Shown one piece after another: positions 37,388-46,968 of a DNA stretch of 64,000 nucleotides. The position numbers and the translations under genes are program-made. The stretch comes from Aestuariibacter sp. A3R04 (GTDB lineage: Bacteria; Pseudomonadota; Gammaproteobacteria; Enterobacterales; Alteromonadaceae). The stretch is from NCBI RefSeq assembly GCF_018860805.1, contig NZ_JAHKQR010000003.1:682001-746000 (forward strand). The letters are read 5' to 3'. The notes below the pieces were generated by a model that saw only the letters and a program-made list of their open reading frames with translations, made no database searches and was not told where the DNA came from. Position 1 is the stretch's first letter. Every line of letters begins with the position of its first letter.

Positions 37388-38311
37388 TTAGGAGTTTTGC
37401 CTTTCCGAGTAGTAATATCCATAGTAGCCGGTTCCATCCGAATCTTTGTACACAGATTTGTTGACGACAAATCCAATGGCCATATCGGGGTTGAGACGGT
37501 CGACAGCGTGTCGAATATCGCTTAGCTTAGACTTACCTTCTTCAACCACTACGACAGCCTGCCCCGCAAAATTTGCCAGCACGGCGGTTTCCGTTATACC
37601 AATCAATGGTGGTGTGTCAAAAACCACAATCCGGTCGGAATAGCGGTTGGCAAATTCATTAACGGTTTCAGCCATTTTTCGACTGGCAAGTAGTTCAGTG
37701 GTTAAATGGTGTGATTTACCCGCTGGGATTATTTTCAGCTTGTCGATGTTAGTGGGGTAGAGTACATCCGAAATGTCTTCCACTTCACCGGTAAGGTACT
37801 CGATGAGACCGCGTCGTTTCTCAAGGCCCAAAGTATTAAGGACATTGGGCTTCAAAACGTCTGCATCCACTAGCAGAACGGTTTTATCCTGTTCTGCTGC
37901 AATACTCATGGCCAGATTACAGGCAGTGAAGGTTTTACCTTCTGAAGGTCGGCCACTCGTTACCATTATGATATTGCTGTTTTGAAGCGTTGAGGACAGC
38001 GGACCAAAGGCATTGTTTAATAATTTGCGCTTAATCTCACGATATTCCTCGTTGATTTTCTTGCGCGTACCAAACATCGAAATATGGCCATTTTTTTCCA
38101 GTCTGTCGAGGTCGAGATTAAAAGATTCAAGCGAACTAGCCAGACCAGGAGCTGCAGTCGATTGTGCGGGGGGCACTGATGCCCGCTCAGACATTGCAGA
38201 AGCCATTTTCTGCTGTGACGCCTCGATAGTACTCTGTTCCTGCTCTTGTGCCTTTTTCTTTTGTTGAGCTTCACGTTGACGTTGAAGCGCTTTTTCAATA
38301 GTACTGCTCAT
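37388..38311 (-). CDS. XrtA-associated tyrosine-protein autokinase (BY-kinase)
   Basis: A 307-residue bacterial tyrosine kinase that controls polysaccharide chain length with its Wzz partner. After a Gln/Lys-rich N-terminal coil come Walker A TSGRPSEGKT (residues about 118-127), Walker A' VLLVDADVLKPN, Walker B IVVFDTPPLIG and a C-terminal tyrosine cluster GTGYYGYYYSE, the expected autophosphorylation tail. It is a separate cytoplasmic protein rather than fused to the Wzz domain. Its ATG shares one base with the stop codon of the chain-length gene, so the two are translationally coupled. Confidence 0.93.
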   Translation of the reverse strand: MSSTIEKALQRQREAQQKKKAQEQEQSTIEASQQKMASAMSERASVPPAQSTAAPGLASSLESFNLDLDRLEKNGHISMFGTRKKINEEYREIKRKLLNNAFGPLSSTLQNSNIIMVTSGRPSEGKTFTACNLAMSIAAEQDKTVLLVDADVLKPNVLNTLGLEKRRGLIEYLTGEVEDISDVLYPTNIDKLKIIPAGKSHHLTTELLASRKMAETVNEFANRYSDRIVVFDTPPLIGITETAVLANFAGQAVVVVEEGKSKLSDIRHAVDRLNPDMAIGFVVNKSVYKDSDGTGYYGYYYSERQNS

Positions 38312-39885
38312 TACAATACACTCCGCAGTAAATCAATATCCAGCAGTTCAGCACCCACTAACACGCCATACACCATCACCAATGTGCCCGATGACAATAG
38401 GAACACTGCCATGCGCATTCTGTTCGACTTATTGATTTTGTCGATGTGAAGATGGGTAACCGTACCCCAGACCGGGTAGTCAGTGGTTTGCTGAAGCTGT
38501 GATGCCCGAATAAGCAGCGGTGAAAGCTGGCTAAACAAAAAGGCAAGACCAGTACCAATACCGAAACTCATCAACAACACCAGTGTGTAAAACAAGATGC
38601 GGTAAGGGCCAGATGGTTGGTTTGGCTCCAGTGGTGGTTCGATAATTCTGAATTGCAACTCTTCAGCAGATACATCAGCCCGCCTTGATAAGTCGGCGGA
38701 TTCTCTTCTGGCGAGAAGATCCTCATATTTCTGTTTGGTAATATCATAATCGCGATTCAAAGAAGCGGATTCTGCTTCAATCTGAGGGACCAGGTCGATT
38801 TTTGACTCTAACGTAGTAATTCGCCGTTGTAAGTCTTGCTCTTTAACTTGTAGCGCTGCTATCAGGCTTTGGTGGCGACTGATTTCAAGCTTAATTTCCT
38901 GATTGAGGTCGCTCATGGGAACGTCGTCGCCATCGTCATCGCCGGCATTGAGGAAATCATCGATCTCTTTTTGCCGAGCTTTTTCAAGGTTTGCTAACAA
39001 AGCCTTAGTTTCGATAACATCGGGATGTTGCTCAGTAAACCTGAGTTGCAAGCTGTCGAGTTGCTCTTCTAAGGATTTAATCCGTTCATCGTAACGCGTG
39101 CGAAGTACGGATTCCATTTCGTTGGTGACTCCGAAACTGTCTCCGGCACTCTTCGTTCGAGACAACTGGTTGTTTAGAGAATCGACCTGTTGTTCAGTTT
39201 GCTTGATTTGCAGGCGCGTAGCCTCCAAATCATTGCTCAAGGTTTGGAGGGTAGAATAAAACGTTCCTTGTAAAGGCAGGATATTACTGTACTGACGTTT
39301 AAAGTCAGCCAACCTTTGCTCGGCCTCAGAAAGTCGTGACTCATATTCAGCAATTTGCTCATCGAGAAACCGGTTCGCTGTATCTGTGTCCCGTCTGTTA
39401 TTTCCCAACGCACCTTCAACAAACAAATTTAGCGTTTCCTGAACAACGGTTTGCGCCATCGCTGGGTTTTTATTTTCGTAGGAGATAGTGAAGATATTGT
39501 CCCGACCCGTTGAACGCAATTGAATCTGCCTGGAAAGCCCGTCAACGAGAGTGTCAAATTCTTGATCGTTGGTGGTCATAAGATCCAGATCGCTTTCTCT
39601 GGCAATGGTTTCAACATTAGACCGGCTGAGAAGAGTCTTCGCCATCATTTGAATCTCCTGATCGGGATCCGATTGAATGGCAAGCCCTTTCAACAACGGT
39701 TGTAGTACAGAACGGGTGTCTACGTACACAACGGCTTGTGAACGATAAACATCCGGCAAAAGCGCCACATAAGCAAATCCAATTGGACATAAAATCCAAG
39801 TGCATACCATGATGAGACGCTTTTTAACCCAAATTCCCTTTAAATAGTCACTCAGCTGACCGAGGGTACGCTGTAAATCCTGCAT
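38311..39885 (-). CDS. XrtA-type polysaccharide chain-length determinant (Wzz/GumC family)
   Basis: A 524-residue inner-membrane protein. A TM helix near residues 24-42 precedes the Wzz domain (YRSQAVVYVDTRSVLQPLLKG). A long periplasmic coiled coil (about residues 165-400, with EYESRLSEAEQRLADFKRQY) follows, then the proline-containing return segment RIIEPPLEPNQPSGPYRILF with a second TM. A further helix lies near the C-terminus. It has no kinase domain; the partner kinase is the next gene. It regulates polymer length and export as a periplasmic adaptor. Confidence 0.93.
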   Translation of the reverse strand: MQDLQRTLGQLSDYLKGIWVKKRLIMVCTWILCPIGFAYVALLPDVYRSQAVVYVDTRSVLQPLLKGLAIQSDPDQEIQMMAKTLLSRSNVETIARESDLDLMTTNDQEFDTLVDGLSRQIQLRSTGRDNIFTISYENKNPAMAQTVVQETLNLFVEGALGNNRRDTDTANRFLDEQIAEYESRLSEAEQRLADFKRQYSNILPLQGTFYSTLQTLSNDLEATRLQIKQTEQQVDSLNNQLSRTKSAGDSFGVTNEMESVLRTRYDERIKSLEEQLDSLQLRFTEQHPDVIETKALLANLEKARQKEIDDFLNAGDDDGDDVPMSDLNQEIKLEISRHQSLIAALQVKEQDLQRRITTLESKIDLVPQIEAESASLNRDYDITKQKYEDLLARRESADLSRRADVSAEELQFRIIEPPLEPNQPSGPYRILFYTLVLLMSFGIGTGLAFLFSQLSPLLIRASQLQQTTDYPVWGTVTHLHIDKINKSNRMRMAVFLLSSGTLVMVYGVLVGAELLDIDLLRSVL

Positions 39886-39909
39886 TTAATATCCCAACTA
39901 CCTGTACGA

Positions 39910-40542
39910 CTAGAACCAAGCTTCTGGAATGATAACAATATCACCAGGCAAGATATCAACATTCTTGGAAATGTCACCGTCGCGGATTAAATCGTCAATA
40001 TTGACGTCGAACGTCTTTTGGCGACCGTCGATTACACGTACCAGTTTTGCGTCGTTACCGTCAGCAAACTCGGTCAGACCGCCAACGGCGATCATCAGGT
40101 CGAGTAACGTCATGTTTTCTGAATAACTGATGGCCAATGGGTTCGCCGCTTCTCCGATTACGCGAACCTGTTCACTTAACGGACCAGCAAAATTATTAAC
40201 GCTTACCGTTACCCGAGGGTTGTTGATAAACGTGGATAGTTGCTCTTCCAGTTCCCTTGCAAGCATGGAAGGTGTTTTCCCTGCTACGTCCACATCTTCA
40301 ACTAACGAAGTGGTGACTTTGCCATCGGGACGGACAATAAAATCACCGGATATCTCAGGATTTCGCCATACAAAAATAGTAAGGGAGTCACCTGGACCGA
40401 TGAGGTATTGGTAATCATTGACGTTGGTAGTCATTGATGGGTGAGCCGTTGCCTCAGGCAACGTTGAGTGGCTTGTGCATCCAGAAAGGGCTGTCATAGC
40501 GCCGACAACCGTCAAACTTAAAACGTGTTTATACCAGTACAT
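39910..40542 (-). CDS. XrtA-type polysaccharide export lipoprotein (Wza-like)
   Basis: A 210-residue outer-membrane lipoprotein. The signal peptide ends in a lipobox (ALSGC). It then has the Poly_export domain (YLIGPGDSLTIFVWRNPEIS, VRPDGKVTTSLVEDV, LEEQLSTFINNPRVTVSV) and one SLBB-like domain (VRVIGEAANPLAISYSE, LLDLMIAVGGLTEFA). It is shorter than E. coli Wza (379) because it has fewer SLBB units, as usual for exosortase-linked exporters. It is first in the leftward operon and is divergent from the priming transferase. Confidence 0.93.
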   Translation of the reverse strand: MYWYKHVLSLTVVGAMTALSGCTSHSTLPEATAHPSMTTNVNDYQYLIGPGDSLTIFVWRNPEISGDFIVRPDGKVTTSLVEDVDVAGKTPSMLARELEEQLSTFINNPRVTVSVNNFAGPLSEQVRVIGEAANPLAISYSENMTLLDLMIAVGGLTEFADGNDAKLVRVIDGRQKTFDVNIDDLIRDGDISKNVDILPGDIVIIPEAWF

Positions 40543-40591
40543 GAGAGTTCATCCTACACTCGATATGATTAATTTTTTTGCCTTAATGTAA

Positions 40592-40619
40592 TTTACCCTA
40601 CGGCAAATACCACTATAAT
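40592..40619 (+). promoter_or_regulatory. Promoter of the rightward exopolysaccharide operon
   Basis: A perfect -10, TATAAT (40614-40619), is preceded by TTTACC (40592-40597) at 16 bp. The -10 covers the ATG of the longest possible transferase frame (40618), so translation must start further on. This supports the GTG at 40696, which has GGAG 6 nt upstream. Confidence 0.6.
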
Positions 40620-40695
40620 GCCAACATCTTATGTAGTCTATTACAATAATAACCTTTATGATAAACAAAGATGTTGCAGTAACAGGGAGCCAAGG

Positions 40696-42108
40696 GTGGC
40701 GATAAACAGACACAACCAGAGCAAACGGTCCAATATCCTGGTCGTTACAGAAGCTCTGCTCATTGCGTACATGGGCTATATCACGCAGTTCATACTGGTA
40801 CAGATTGGGTTAAGCGAGCCGGTCACTATTGAAAAGCTCGTGGTTAACGTAGGCATGTTAACGGTAAGCATACTGCTGTGTTCGTTGTCTGTGGGTCTTT
40901 ATGAAGCTAAGCTCAGGGAAACGTTCCGCGGTATTATTCGCCGAATATTTGTTAGCGTTGGACTCAGCTATTTCCTTGTGGAAGTCATTAGTCGCGCCTT
41001 GTTCGATGAACTGGTGATGCATTCTTATTTTCTGCCTGCTGCGGTATCGAGCATTATTATTACGCTTGTAGTATTCCGCTATTTCACTAATCGCCTTGGC
41101 TTACTCGGGTTGGGTAAAGTACGTATAGTCGTTTTGGGGGCCGGGGAGCGCGCGTCCATTATCGAGAAGCGTATGCGCAGAGATGTGGACCGTATTGGGT
41201 TTGATCTAATGGGCTTTATCCCCATTCCTGGTGACAATCGGGAAGACGGTATTAAGAAAGAAAAGATCATGCACGTAAAAGTGGATGAGAATTTCCAGCA
41301 GTTCATCACCGAAAATGATATTGAGGAAATTGTCATCGCGTGTGACCAGCGCCGTGGTACTTTGCCTATCGATGTGTTGTTTGAATGTCGGCTTCGGGGG
41401 ATAGAAGTAACGGACTTACTCGACTTTATGGAGCGGGAAACCGGACAAATTGTAGTAAACCTTATGTATCCTAGCTGGGTCATATACTCCAATGGATTTC
41501 ACAGTCAAAATTACTTGCGGGATGCACTTGATTACCTGTTGAACGCATTTCTCGCTTCTCTCGTGTTTTTCTTCACATGGCCATTTATGCTTATTACTGC
41601 CATTACCATTTGGCTGGACGACGGACGACGAACTGGTGCGTCTGTGTTTTACAAGCAGGAAAGGGTTGGCCTTAACGGTAAGTTGTTTAAGATCATAAAA
41701 TTCAGAAGTATGCGTCCTGATGCAGAAAAAGACGGTGCAAAATGGGCCAGTAAAAACGATGATCGCGTTACCCGAATTGGCCACTTTATACGCAAATACC
41801 GCATCGATGAATTACCCCAGCTATTCAATGTATTCAAAGGTGAAATGGCGTTTATTGGTCCTCGGCCCGAACGACCTGAATTTGTTGAAAAACTGGTGAG
41901 GGAAGTGCCCTATTACAACCAGCGACACAATGTAAAACCCGGCCTTGCCGGATGGGCGCAGTTAAATTACCCCTACGGCGCCAGTGTGGAAGATTCCATG
42001 GAAAAACTCAAGTTTGACCTTTACTACGTCAAACACCAAAGCTTGCTTTTAGATATCCTTATTCTTATCCGTACAGTGGAGATTGTTCTATTCGGAAAGG
42101 GCAGGTAG
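40696..42108 (+). CDS. XrtA-associated undecaprenyl-phosphate sugar phosphotransferase (priming glycosyltransferase)
   Basis: A 470-residue inner-membrane enzyme of the polyprenol-phosphate hexose-1-phosphate transferase family (WbaP/PssY type), which starts repeat-unit assembly. It has four N-terminal TM helices, a CoA-binding-like fold (IVVLGAGERASII), and a fifth TM before the catalytic domain with VFYKQERVGLNGKLFKIIKF, RSMRPDAEKDG, RIDELPQLFNVFKGEM, GPRPERPEFV and PGLAGWAQLNYPYGA. The GTG start at 40696 was chosen from its GGAG site and the promoter position. It leads the rightward operon. Confidence 0.92.
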   Translation: MAINRHNQSKRSNILVVTEALLIAYMGYITQFILVQIGLSEPVTIEKLVVNVGMLTVSILLCSLSVGLYEAKLRETFRGIIRRIFVSVGLSYFLVEVISRALFDELVMHSYFLPAAVSSIIITLVVFRYFTNRLGLLGLGKVRIVVLGAGERASIIEKRMRRDVDRIGFDLMGFIPIPGDNREDGIKKEKIMHVKVDENFQQFITENDIEEIVIACDQRRGTLPIDVLFECRLRGIEVTDLLDFMERETGQIVVNLMYPSWVIYSNGFHSQNYLRDALDYLLNAFLASLVFFFTWPFMLITAITIWLDDGRRTGASVFYKQERVGLNGKLFKIIKFRSMRPDAEKDGAKWASKNDDRVTRIGHFIRKYRIDELPQLFNVFKGEMAFIGPRPERPEFVEKLVREVPYYNQRHNVKPGLAGWAQLNYPYGASVEDSMEKLKFDLYYVKHQSLLLDILILIRTVEIVLFGKGR

Positions 42109-42163
42109 GGTAAGTGACCCTCGTCTACACGGAAGTGAATAAATACAACAGGAATAGGAATAG

Positions 42164-43600
42164 ATGAAAAATACAGGTGGATTTTTTTCTTTTTTCACCC
42201 AGCATTCCGCAAAATGGCTTTTTTGGGCGCCGTTCTTTTTGGCCCTGTTATGGGCCCTCGCCAATGCGCCAGTGATGCAGACGCTATGGCGACACGGTTT
42301 CGATGACGGTACATACAGCCATGGATATTTGATCCCCTTTATTTTTATCTACCTGCTGATTGTAATGGCTAAAACCGGGCAACTTTCTGCTCGCACTGGG
42401 AATCATATACCAGCCCTGGTTTCCGCTGTCTTACTGGTATTTGCGTATTTCGTCGCCCTGGCATCGCAAATTAGTTTGTTGGTTTGGGTGTTGTCACTGG
42501 CATTGTTGGCGAATGCGTACTGGATGGTTTTTCGTTTCTCTTGGGGGATGGCTTATTCGGTAGCCTTCTTGCTGTTCATGTATCCGCTGTGGGGCTCACT
42601 TCAAACCGCGTTGCAGCAATTGTCTGTGTTTGCGGTGATGAATATTATGGCGTACTCGGGAATTCCCACCTATGTGGAAGGAACATCGGTGATGATTCCA
42701 GCCGGTACCTTCGTCATCGCGGGCGGGTGCAGTGGATTGCGTTACTTTTTGGTGTCCCTTGCCATTGGTTCTTTGTTTGTGTTTTTGAATCTTCGCCGTA
42801 AGTCCGCCATTGTTAAATTCCTCGCTCTTGCGATAATCGGCGCGTTAATAACGAATTGGATCCGCATTGTCGCCCTTATCGTTATTGGTCACGAATCTAA
42901 TATGCAAAGTGAACTTATGCGGGACCACAATAACTTTGGCTGGTACATTTACGCGCCATTTGTGGTACTGCTGTTTTGGTTTGGTGAGCGGCTGGCTAAA
43001 AAAGAGCCGGTAGATCCAATGACAGAATGCAAACGTTCGGAAACTGATGCATTTACTTCCAGCGCAAAAAAGACAATGCCAGCGGCCGTCGTGCTGATCT
43101 TGGTTTCATCGTCTGCGCTGCACCTCAATTTGTTTTCTCAGTCGACAAACGTTGCAGATGAATGCCAAGATGTAAGCGTATTAGGTGACGCTGCGCCCCT
43201 GTTGCCCTATGAGGCCAGGACCTGTGTTAAATCTGTACCGGTTAATGGCGCACGCGTTGATACACTTTTAGTGTGGTATAACGGTGATGACCTTGATGGC
43301 AAACCTACCCAGTATCAAGTGCGATATTTTCCAGAAGAGTGGCAAGTTGTTCGCAAAGACACCCAAGCAGGGTGGAATGTGGTTACTGCTATGGAAGGGC
43401 AAAATATCCATAAGTTCGCTTGGCGTTTTGTTGTTGATGGTGAAAAAACCGCCAGTGTTGTGGAAATGAAAAAGCTGCGCTTGAAGAAGGCCCTGAAGGG
43501 CGTTAGAGGATCTGCACTGGAGTGGATGCACGTTGAATGCGGTAGCCAATGTCAGTCAATTGGGGCGAGCTGGCTAGAAGTTGAAAAAGACGCTTTCTAA
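42164..43600 (+). CDS. xrtA: Exosortase A with fused C-terminal EpsI-like domain
   Basis: A 478-residue inner-membrane transpeptidase predicted to process PEP-CTERM proteins. About eight TM helices span residues 17-290. The exosortase triad is visible: Cys189 in AGGCSGLRY, Arg234 in NWIRI and His255 in RDHNNFGW. Residues about 305-478 form a periplasmic domain (one TM, then DTLLVWYNGD, QYQVRYFPEEWQVVRKD) like the EpsI protein that is separate in other loci. Its stop overlaps the next start by one base. No PEP-CTERM substrate gene is visible in this window, so substrates must be encoded elsewhere. Confidence 0.93.
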   Translation: MKNTGGFFSFFTQHSAKWLFWAPFFLALLWALANAPVMQTLWRHGFDDGTYSHGYLIPFIFIYLLIVMAKTGQLSARTGNHIPALVSAVLLVFAYFVALASQISLLVWVLSLALLANAYWMVFRFSWGMAYSVAFLLFMYPLWGSLQTALQQLSVFAVMNIMAYSGIPTYVEGTSVMIPAGTFVIAGGCSGLRYFLVSLAIGSLFVFLNLRRKSAIVKFLALAIIGALITNWIRIVALIVIGHESNMQSELMRDHNNFGWYIYAPFVVLLFWFGERLAKKEPVDPMTECKRSETDAFTSSAKKTMPAAVVLILVSSSALHLNLFSQSTNVADECQDVSVLGDAAPLLPYEARTCVKSVPVNGARVDTLLVWYNGDDLDGKPTQYQVRYFPEEWQVVRKDTQAGWNVVTAMEGQNIHKFAWRFVVDGEKTASVVEMKKLRLKKALKGVRGSALEWMHVECGSQCQSIGASWLEVEKDAF

Positions 43601-44685
43601 TGTCAGTGACTTGTGTGACGTCTTCGGAAGGTCTGGCTCGACTCGAATCAGATTGGGAAGCACTGTATCAACAGGCGGATAACGCCCACGTGTTTCTGAG
43701 TTTTGATTGGATACAAATCTGGCTGGAGGTGTTCGGCGGTCTAGTCAAAACACTGTTAGTATATTGTTGTTGGGAAGATGATAAACTCGTGGCGGTGCTT
43801 CCACTTTATCAATCCCGATTAAATGGCATGTGCTTTTTTATTGGTACCGGTGAGCCCGAGCAAAGCGAAGTATGCAGCGAATACCAGGATATTCTTGTTC
43901 ATCCCAACTGCATCAATGGGGCTACCGCGTTACTTCAGGCTGCGCTTTCTGCACATTTCAGGACGCTTGTTTTTAAAAATGTCAGGCATGATGCTTACCT
44001 GCGCAGAATGATAAATAGTGTACTACCACAAACACTCATCCGCGAGTATAGCCAGGAGCGTCGCTATTTTGTCCCGTTGGCAGCCGATGACATTTCTCGT
44101 ACTAAACTTTACAAAAAAGCCAATCGTTATCTCAATGCCTTCTTCAGACAGCCTGAAGCCGCAGTCCGGTACCCTGAAAATGAAAGTGATGTTGAGGAAC
44201 AGTTTTCACGACTTATCACATTGCACCGTCAGCGGTGGTCATCGCGTCAGCAACAGGTCATATTTGATGATGCGCATTTTTTAAAATTCCATACCAAAAC
44301 TATAACTAGACTTTGGCGTAAAAACAGGCTTGTACTTACGGAAATTGCGGTTGGAGACGAAGTCATTGCCAGCTTTTATGGTTTTAAAAATCCGAAAAGT
44401 ATATTTTTCTATCAAAGCGGTATAAATGATAAATTTAAACCTAATGTTTCGCCGGGTACTATTATGCACCTGATAGAAGCTCGTGCTGCACTAACGCATC
44501 AACTGAACGAGTATGATTTTTTGGGAAGTAAGCCTGAGAACACGTACAAAGGTCGTCTTACTGATCACAGTGAACCCTTATATCGCATTGTTGCGCATGC
44601 CTCCAGAGCAGCAAAATGGGTACATCGGATCACCGTGTTTAGGGCGAGAATAACAAACCGAATGAATAGGGTGTTAAACGGATGA
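43600..44685 (+). CDS. CelD/BcsL-like GNAT-fold acyltransferase
   Basis: A 361-residue cytoplasmic protein. The N-terminal pattern LESDWEALYQQADNAHVFLS, SFDWIQIWLEVFGG, LVAVLPLYQSR is that of the CelD/BcsL (FemAB-like, double-GNAT) family common in polysaccharide loci. The second GNAT half includes VIASFYGFKNPKSIFFYQSG and the LIEARAALTHQLNEYDFLGS segment. It may acylate a sugar precursor or a cell-envelope acceptor. It overlaps its neighbours by 1 bp (xrtA) and 4 bp (the polymerase gene), so it is tightly coupled to them. Confidence 0.82.
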   Translation: MSVTCVTSSEGLARLESDWEALYQQADNAHVFLSFDWIQIWLEVFGGLVKTLLVYCCWEDDKLVAVLPLYQSRLNGMCFFIGTGEPEQSEVCSEYQDILVHPNCINGATALLQAALSAHFRTLVFKNVRHDAYLRRMINSVLPQTLIREYSQERRYFVPLAADDISRTKLYKKANRYLNAFFRQPEAAVRYPENESDVEEQFSRLITLHRQRWSSRQQQVIFDDAHFLKFHTKTITRLWRKNRLVLTEIAVGDEVIASFYGFKNPKSIFFYQSGINDKFKPNVSPGTIMHLIEARAALTHQLNEYDFLGSKPENTYKGRLTDHSEPLYRIVAHASRAAKWVHRITVFRARITNRMNRVLNG

Positions 44686-46025
44686 AGGCTGTTCACGCTA
44701 CCGGAGATGTAGCAAAAGTGCTCGAAGCAGAAGAAATTAAACCTACCTGCAGGATAGGTTTTTTCTTTTTACTGGTGTACACCATACTGGTTTTCCTGCG
44801 TCCCCACGAATGGCCTATGTTCGTAATTGAATTTCCGCTTCTTCGTATTTTTCTCATTCTTGCGTTTGTCAGTTACCTCCTAGCGTTGACGCCAAAAATT
44901 TGGAATATACAGTGCACCTTGTTGCTGTTTATGTTGTTTGTCGTGATCTTGTCGGAGTTTAGGGCCTTCCGTTTCTTTGCTAACTCCTTTGTTATGCAAG
45001 ACTCTTTTGCTTCTAATTTCTTACCTTTCTTACTCTTTCTTGGTTTTCTGCAAACCATAAAGCGACAACATTGGATTATGCTTGTGAGTATGGGGGCTGC
45101 TCTTGTGATGGTACAACAATCCTGGACGCAGATTTCCAACCCGTTGGGCATTGGATGGGCAGAAGCTGCCATGCCCAGAGGTGAGTCTCTTCAGGCCCGC
45201 TACATAGGTATTTTTAATGACCCCAATGACATGGGTATGTTCCTGTTGATGAATATTCCTTTGGCTGCCTATTTCATGACCCAGGCGAAGAGCAAAATAA
45301 TGAAACTGGTGTATTTGGGCTGCATTGTAGCCTATTTAGCAGGTATTTATTGGAGTGGTAGCCGAGGGTCGCTGGTTGGAACTTTTGTTGTCTTTATTGC
45401 TTTCTTTTATTTGCGTTTTGGCAAAATAAAAACCATTTTTCTTACCCTGGTTACTGCGCCTGCCGCCATCTTCGTGATGTCTAAATTCCGTGCCATTTCT
45501 ACAGATGATGAGAGCGCGGATGCGCGGTTGGAAGCTTGGTACCAAGGGATACAAATGTTTAAGTACCGCCCGTTATTCGGAGTGGGGAAAGAACAGTTTG
45601 TTATTTATCACGGTAAAACCGCACACAACTCTTATGTATTGGCCTTCGCTGAGTTAGGCATTAGTGGTTATATGTTGTGGATGACTTTCCTTATCATGGT
45701 CTTTGTAATGCTGCTGCAGGTTCGAAAAATAGATGTCAATCGGGCAGCTAATAAATTGCTATTCGCAAAAGAGCAAGCTGCGGCAGTTTATTTGATTATT
45801 TCCATGATAGGGTATTGCACTACTGCCTTTTTTATCAGTAGAACCTATATGCTTTTCTTTTATGTATACGCGGCTGTGTGCGTGGCTTGCTATATTCGCG
45901 CCAGCCGTCTCCATCCCGATATCGAGTCGTCGATGTCGTGGCCATTATTTTTTAAATGTGCATTATGGGCGTTCTTATCTCTCCCCATAATGTATGTAAT
46001 TATTGCTGTTTTACTAGGGTTATAA
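44682..46025 (+). CDS. O-antigen ligase / polymerase (Wzy-WaaL family), XrtA-associated
   Basis: A 447-residue multi-pass membrane protein with about 10-12 hydrophobic segments. It carries the large periplasmic loop motif typical of WzyC/O-antigen ligases (HNSYVLAFAELGISGYMLW) and a preceding ARLEAWYQGIQMFKYRPLFGVG. This family joins or polymerises undecaprenyl-linked glycans; the exosortase-associated branch has been suggested to glycosylate sorted proteins. The two roles cannot be separated from sequence. It starts 4 bp inside the previous gene. Confidence 0.87.
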   Translation: MKAVHATGDVAKVLEAEEIKPTCRIGFFFLLVYTILVFLRPHEWPMFVIEFPLLRIFLILAFVSYLLALTPKIWNIQCTLLLFMLFVVILSEFRAFRFFANSFVMQDSFASNFLPFLLFLGFLQTIKRQHWIMLVSMGAALVMVQQSWTQISNPLGIGWAEAAMPRGESLQARYIGIFNDPNDMGMFLLMNIPLAAYFMTQAKSKIMKLVYLGCIVAYLAGIYWSGSRGSLVGTFVVFIAFFYLRFGKIKTIFLTLVTAPAAIFVMSKFRAISTDDESADARLEAWYQGIQMFKYRPLFGVGKEQFVIYHGKTAHNSYVLAFAELGISGYMLWMTFLIMVFVMLLQVRKIDVNRAANKLLFAKEQAAAVYLIISMIGYCTTAFFISRTYMLFFYVYAAVCVACYIRASRLHPDIESSMSWPLFFKCALWAFLSLPIMYVIIAVLLGL

Positions 46026-46030
46026 AATCT

Positions 46031-46960
46031 ATGGTGCATACAGAAAAAGTCAGTGTCATTGTGCCTTTTTACAATGGCGGAGACACGATTAAAAAGACCC
46101 TGGAAGGCATATTTGCACAAAGCTACAAAAACCTTGAAGTGGTACTTGTCAGTGATGGCTCTCCCGACCCCGTGGCGCCATATTTAATTCCCTTTACGGA
46201 CGAAAGTCGTTTAGTTGTGATTGAGCAGGAAAACGGTGGTGTAGCAGCAGCGCGAAATACGGGAATAAAAGCGGCTACCGGGGATTTTATCGCCTTTTGT
46301 GATCAGGATGATATATGGCATAGCAACAAGTTAAGCGAGCAAATGCCATTTTTTGAACAGTCAGAAGTAGGGTTGGTGTATACAGGCACTGAAGCGATAA
46401 ATACGAAAGGACATTCTGAACTGATAATTCCGGCCCACGAAGGCCAGTGCTTTTTTGCACTTTGTAAAAAGAATTTTATCACCTGCTGTACGGTAGTAGT
46501 GCGTAAATCCCTAATTGAAAATATTGGCTATTTTAACGCAGAGAGAGCGCTTCAAGGTGTGGACGACCGATTTGTCTGGATGCAACTTGCGAGGTTATGT
46601 GACTTCGCAGTGGTCAAGAAGCCCCTAGCGACTTATGTCATTCACGGTGGAAACTACTCGTTAAACAACAGGAAAATGTTAACTGCGGATGTTTACTGTA
46701 TTAAGACGCTTTCAGCGCTTCCAGATTTAACCGCGGAGGAAGCTGAAGCCCTCGATGACGCACTTACCCGAGTATACATTCATTATGCTAATAATTTTCT
46801 GTATCGCGACGAAGTCTCAGATGCGGGGCGCTGTTATCTAAAAGCATGGACCCGCAATAAGTTGTCACTGAGTTGGTTAGTGATAGGCGTATTGCTCTAT
46901 CTTGCCCCGGTAGGACTTGTAAAGCAGCTTAAACGCTTGCGTAAATCAGTTATTTCTTAA
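46031..46960 (+). CDS. Family 2 glycosyltransferase
   Basis: A 309-residue GT-A enzyme. It has VSVIVPFYNGGDTIKKTLEG at the N-terminus, NGGVAAARNTGIKAATGDFI, the nucleotide-sugar/metal motif FCDQDDIW, and acceptor-side segments LQGVDDRFVWMQLAR. There is a weak C-terminal membrane-associated segment (LVIGVLLYLAPVGL). The ATG at 46031 follows the polymerase stop by 5 bp and is preferred to an upstream frame from 45956 that overlaps the polymerase. It transfers a sugar to the lipid-linked repeat unit; the sugar is unknown. Confidence 0.92.
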   Translation: MVHTEKVSVIVPFYNGGDTIKKTLEGIFAQSYKNLEVVLVSDGSPDPVAPYLIPFTDESRLVVIEQENGGVAAARNTGIKAATGDFIAFCDQDDIWHSNKLSEQMPFFEQSEVGLVYTGTEAINTKGHSELIIPAHEGQCFFALCKKNFITCCTVVVRKSLIENIGYFNAERALQGVDDRFVWMQLARLCDFAVVKKPLATYVIHGGNYSLNNRKMLTADVYCIKTLSALPDLTAEEAEALDDALTRVYIHYANNFLYRDEVSDAGRCYLKAWTRNKLSLSWLVIGVLLYLAPVGLVKQLKRLRKSVIS

Positions 46961-46968
46961 GGATTATT

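Noticed and set aside
37387..37476. N-terminal extension of the XrtA outer-membrane protein
   Set aside because: It would overlap the kinase by about 90 bp and hide the signal peptide; the ATG at 37386 is better.
45956..46030. Upstream extension of the GT2 glycosyltransferase
   Set aside because: It overlaps the polymerase 3' end in another frame, and GT2 proteins begin just before VSVIVPFYN; the ATG at 46031 fits.
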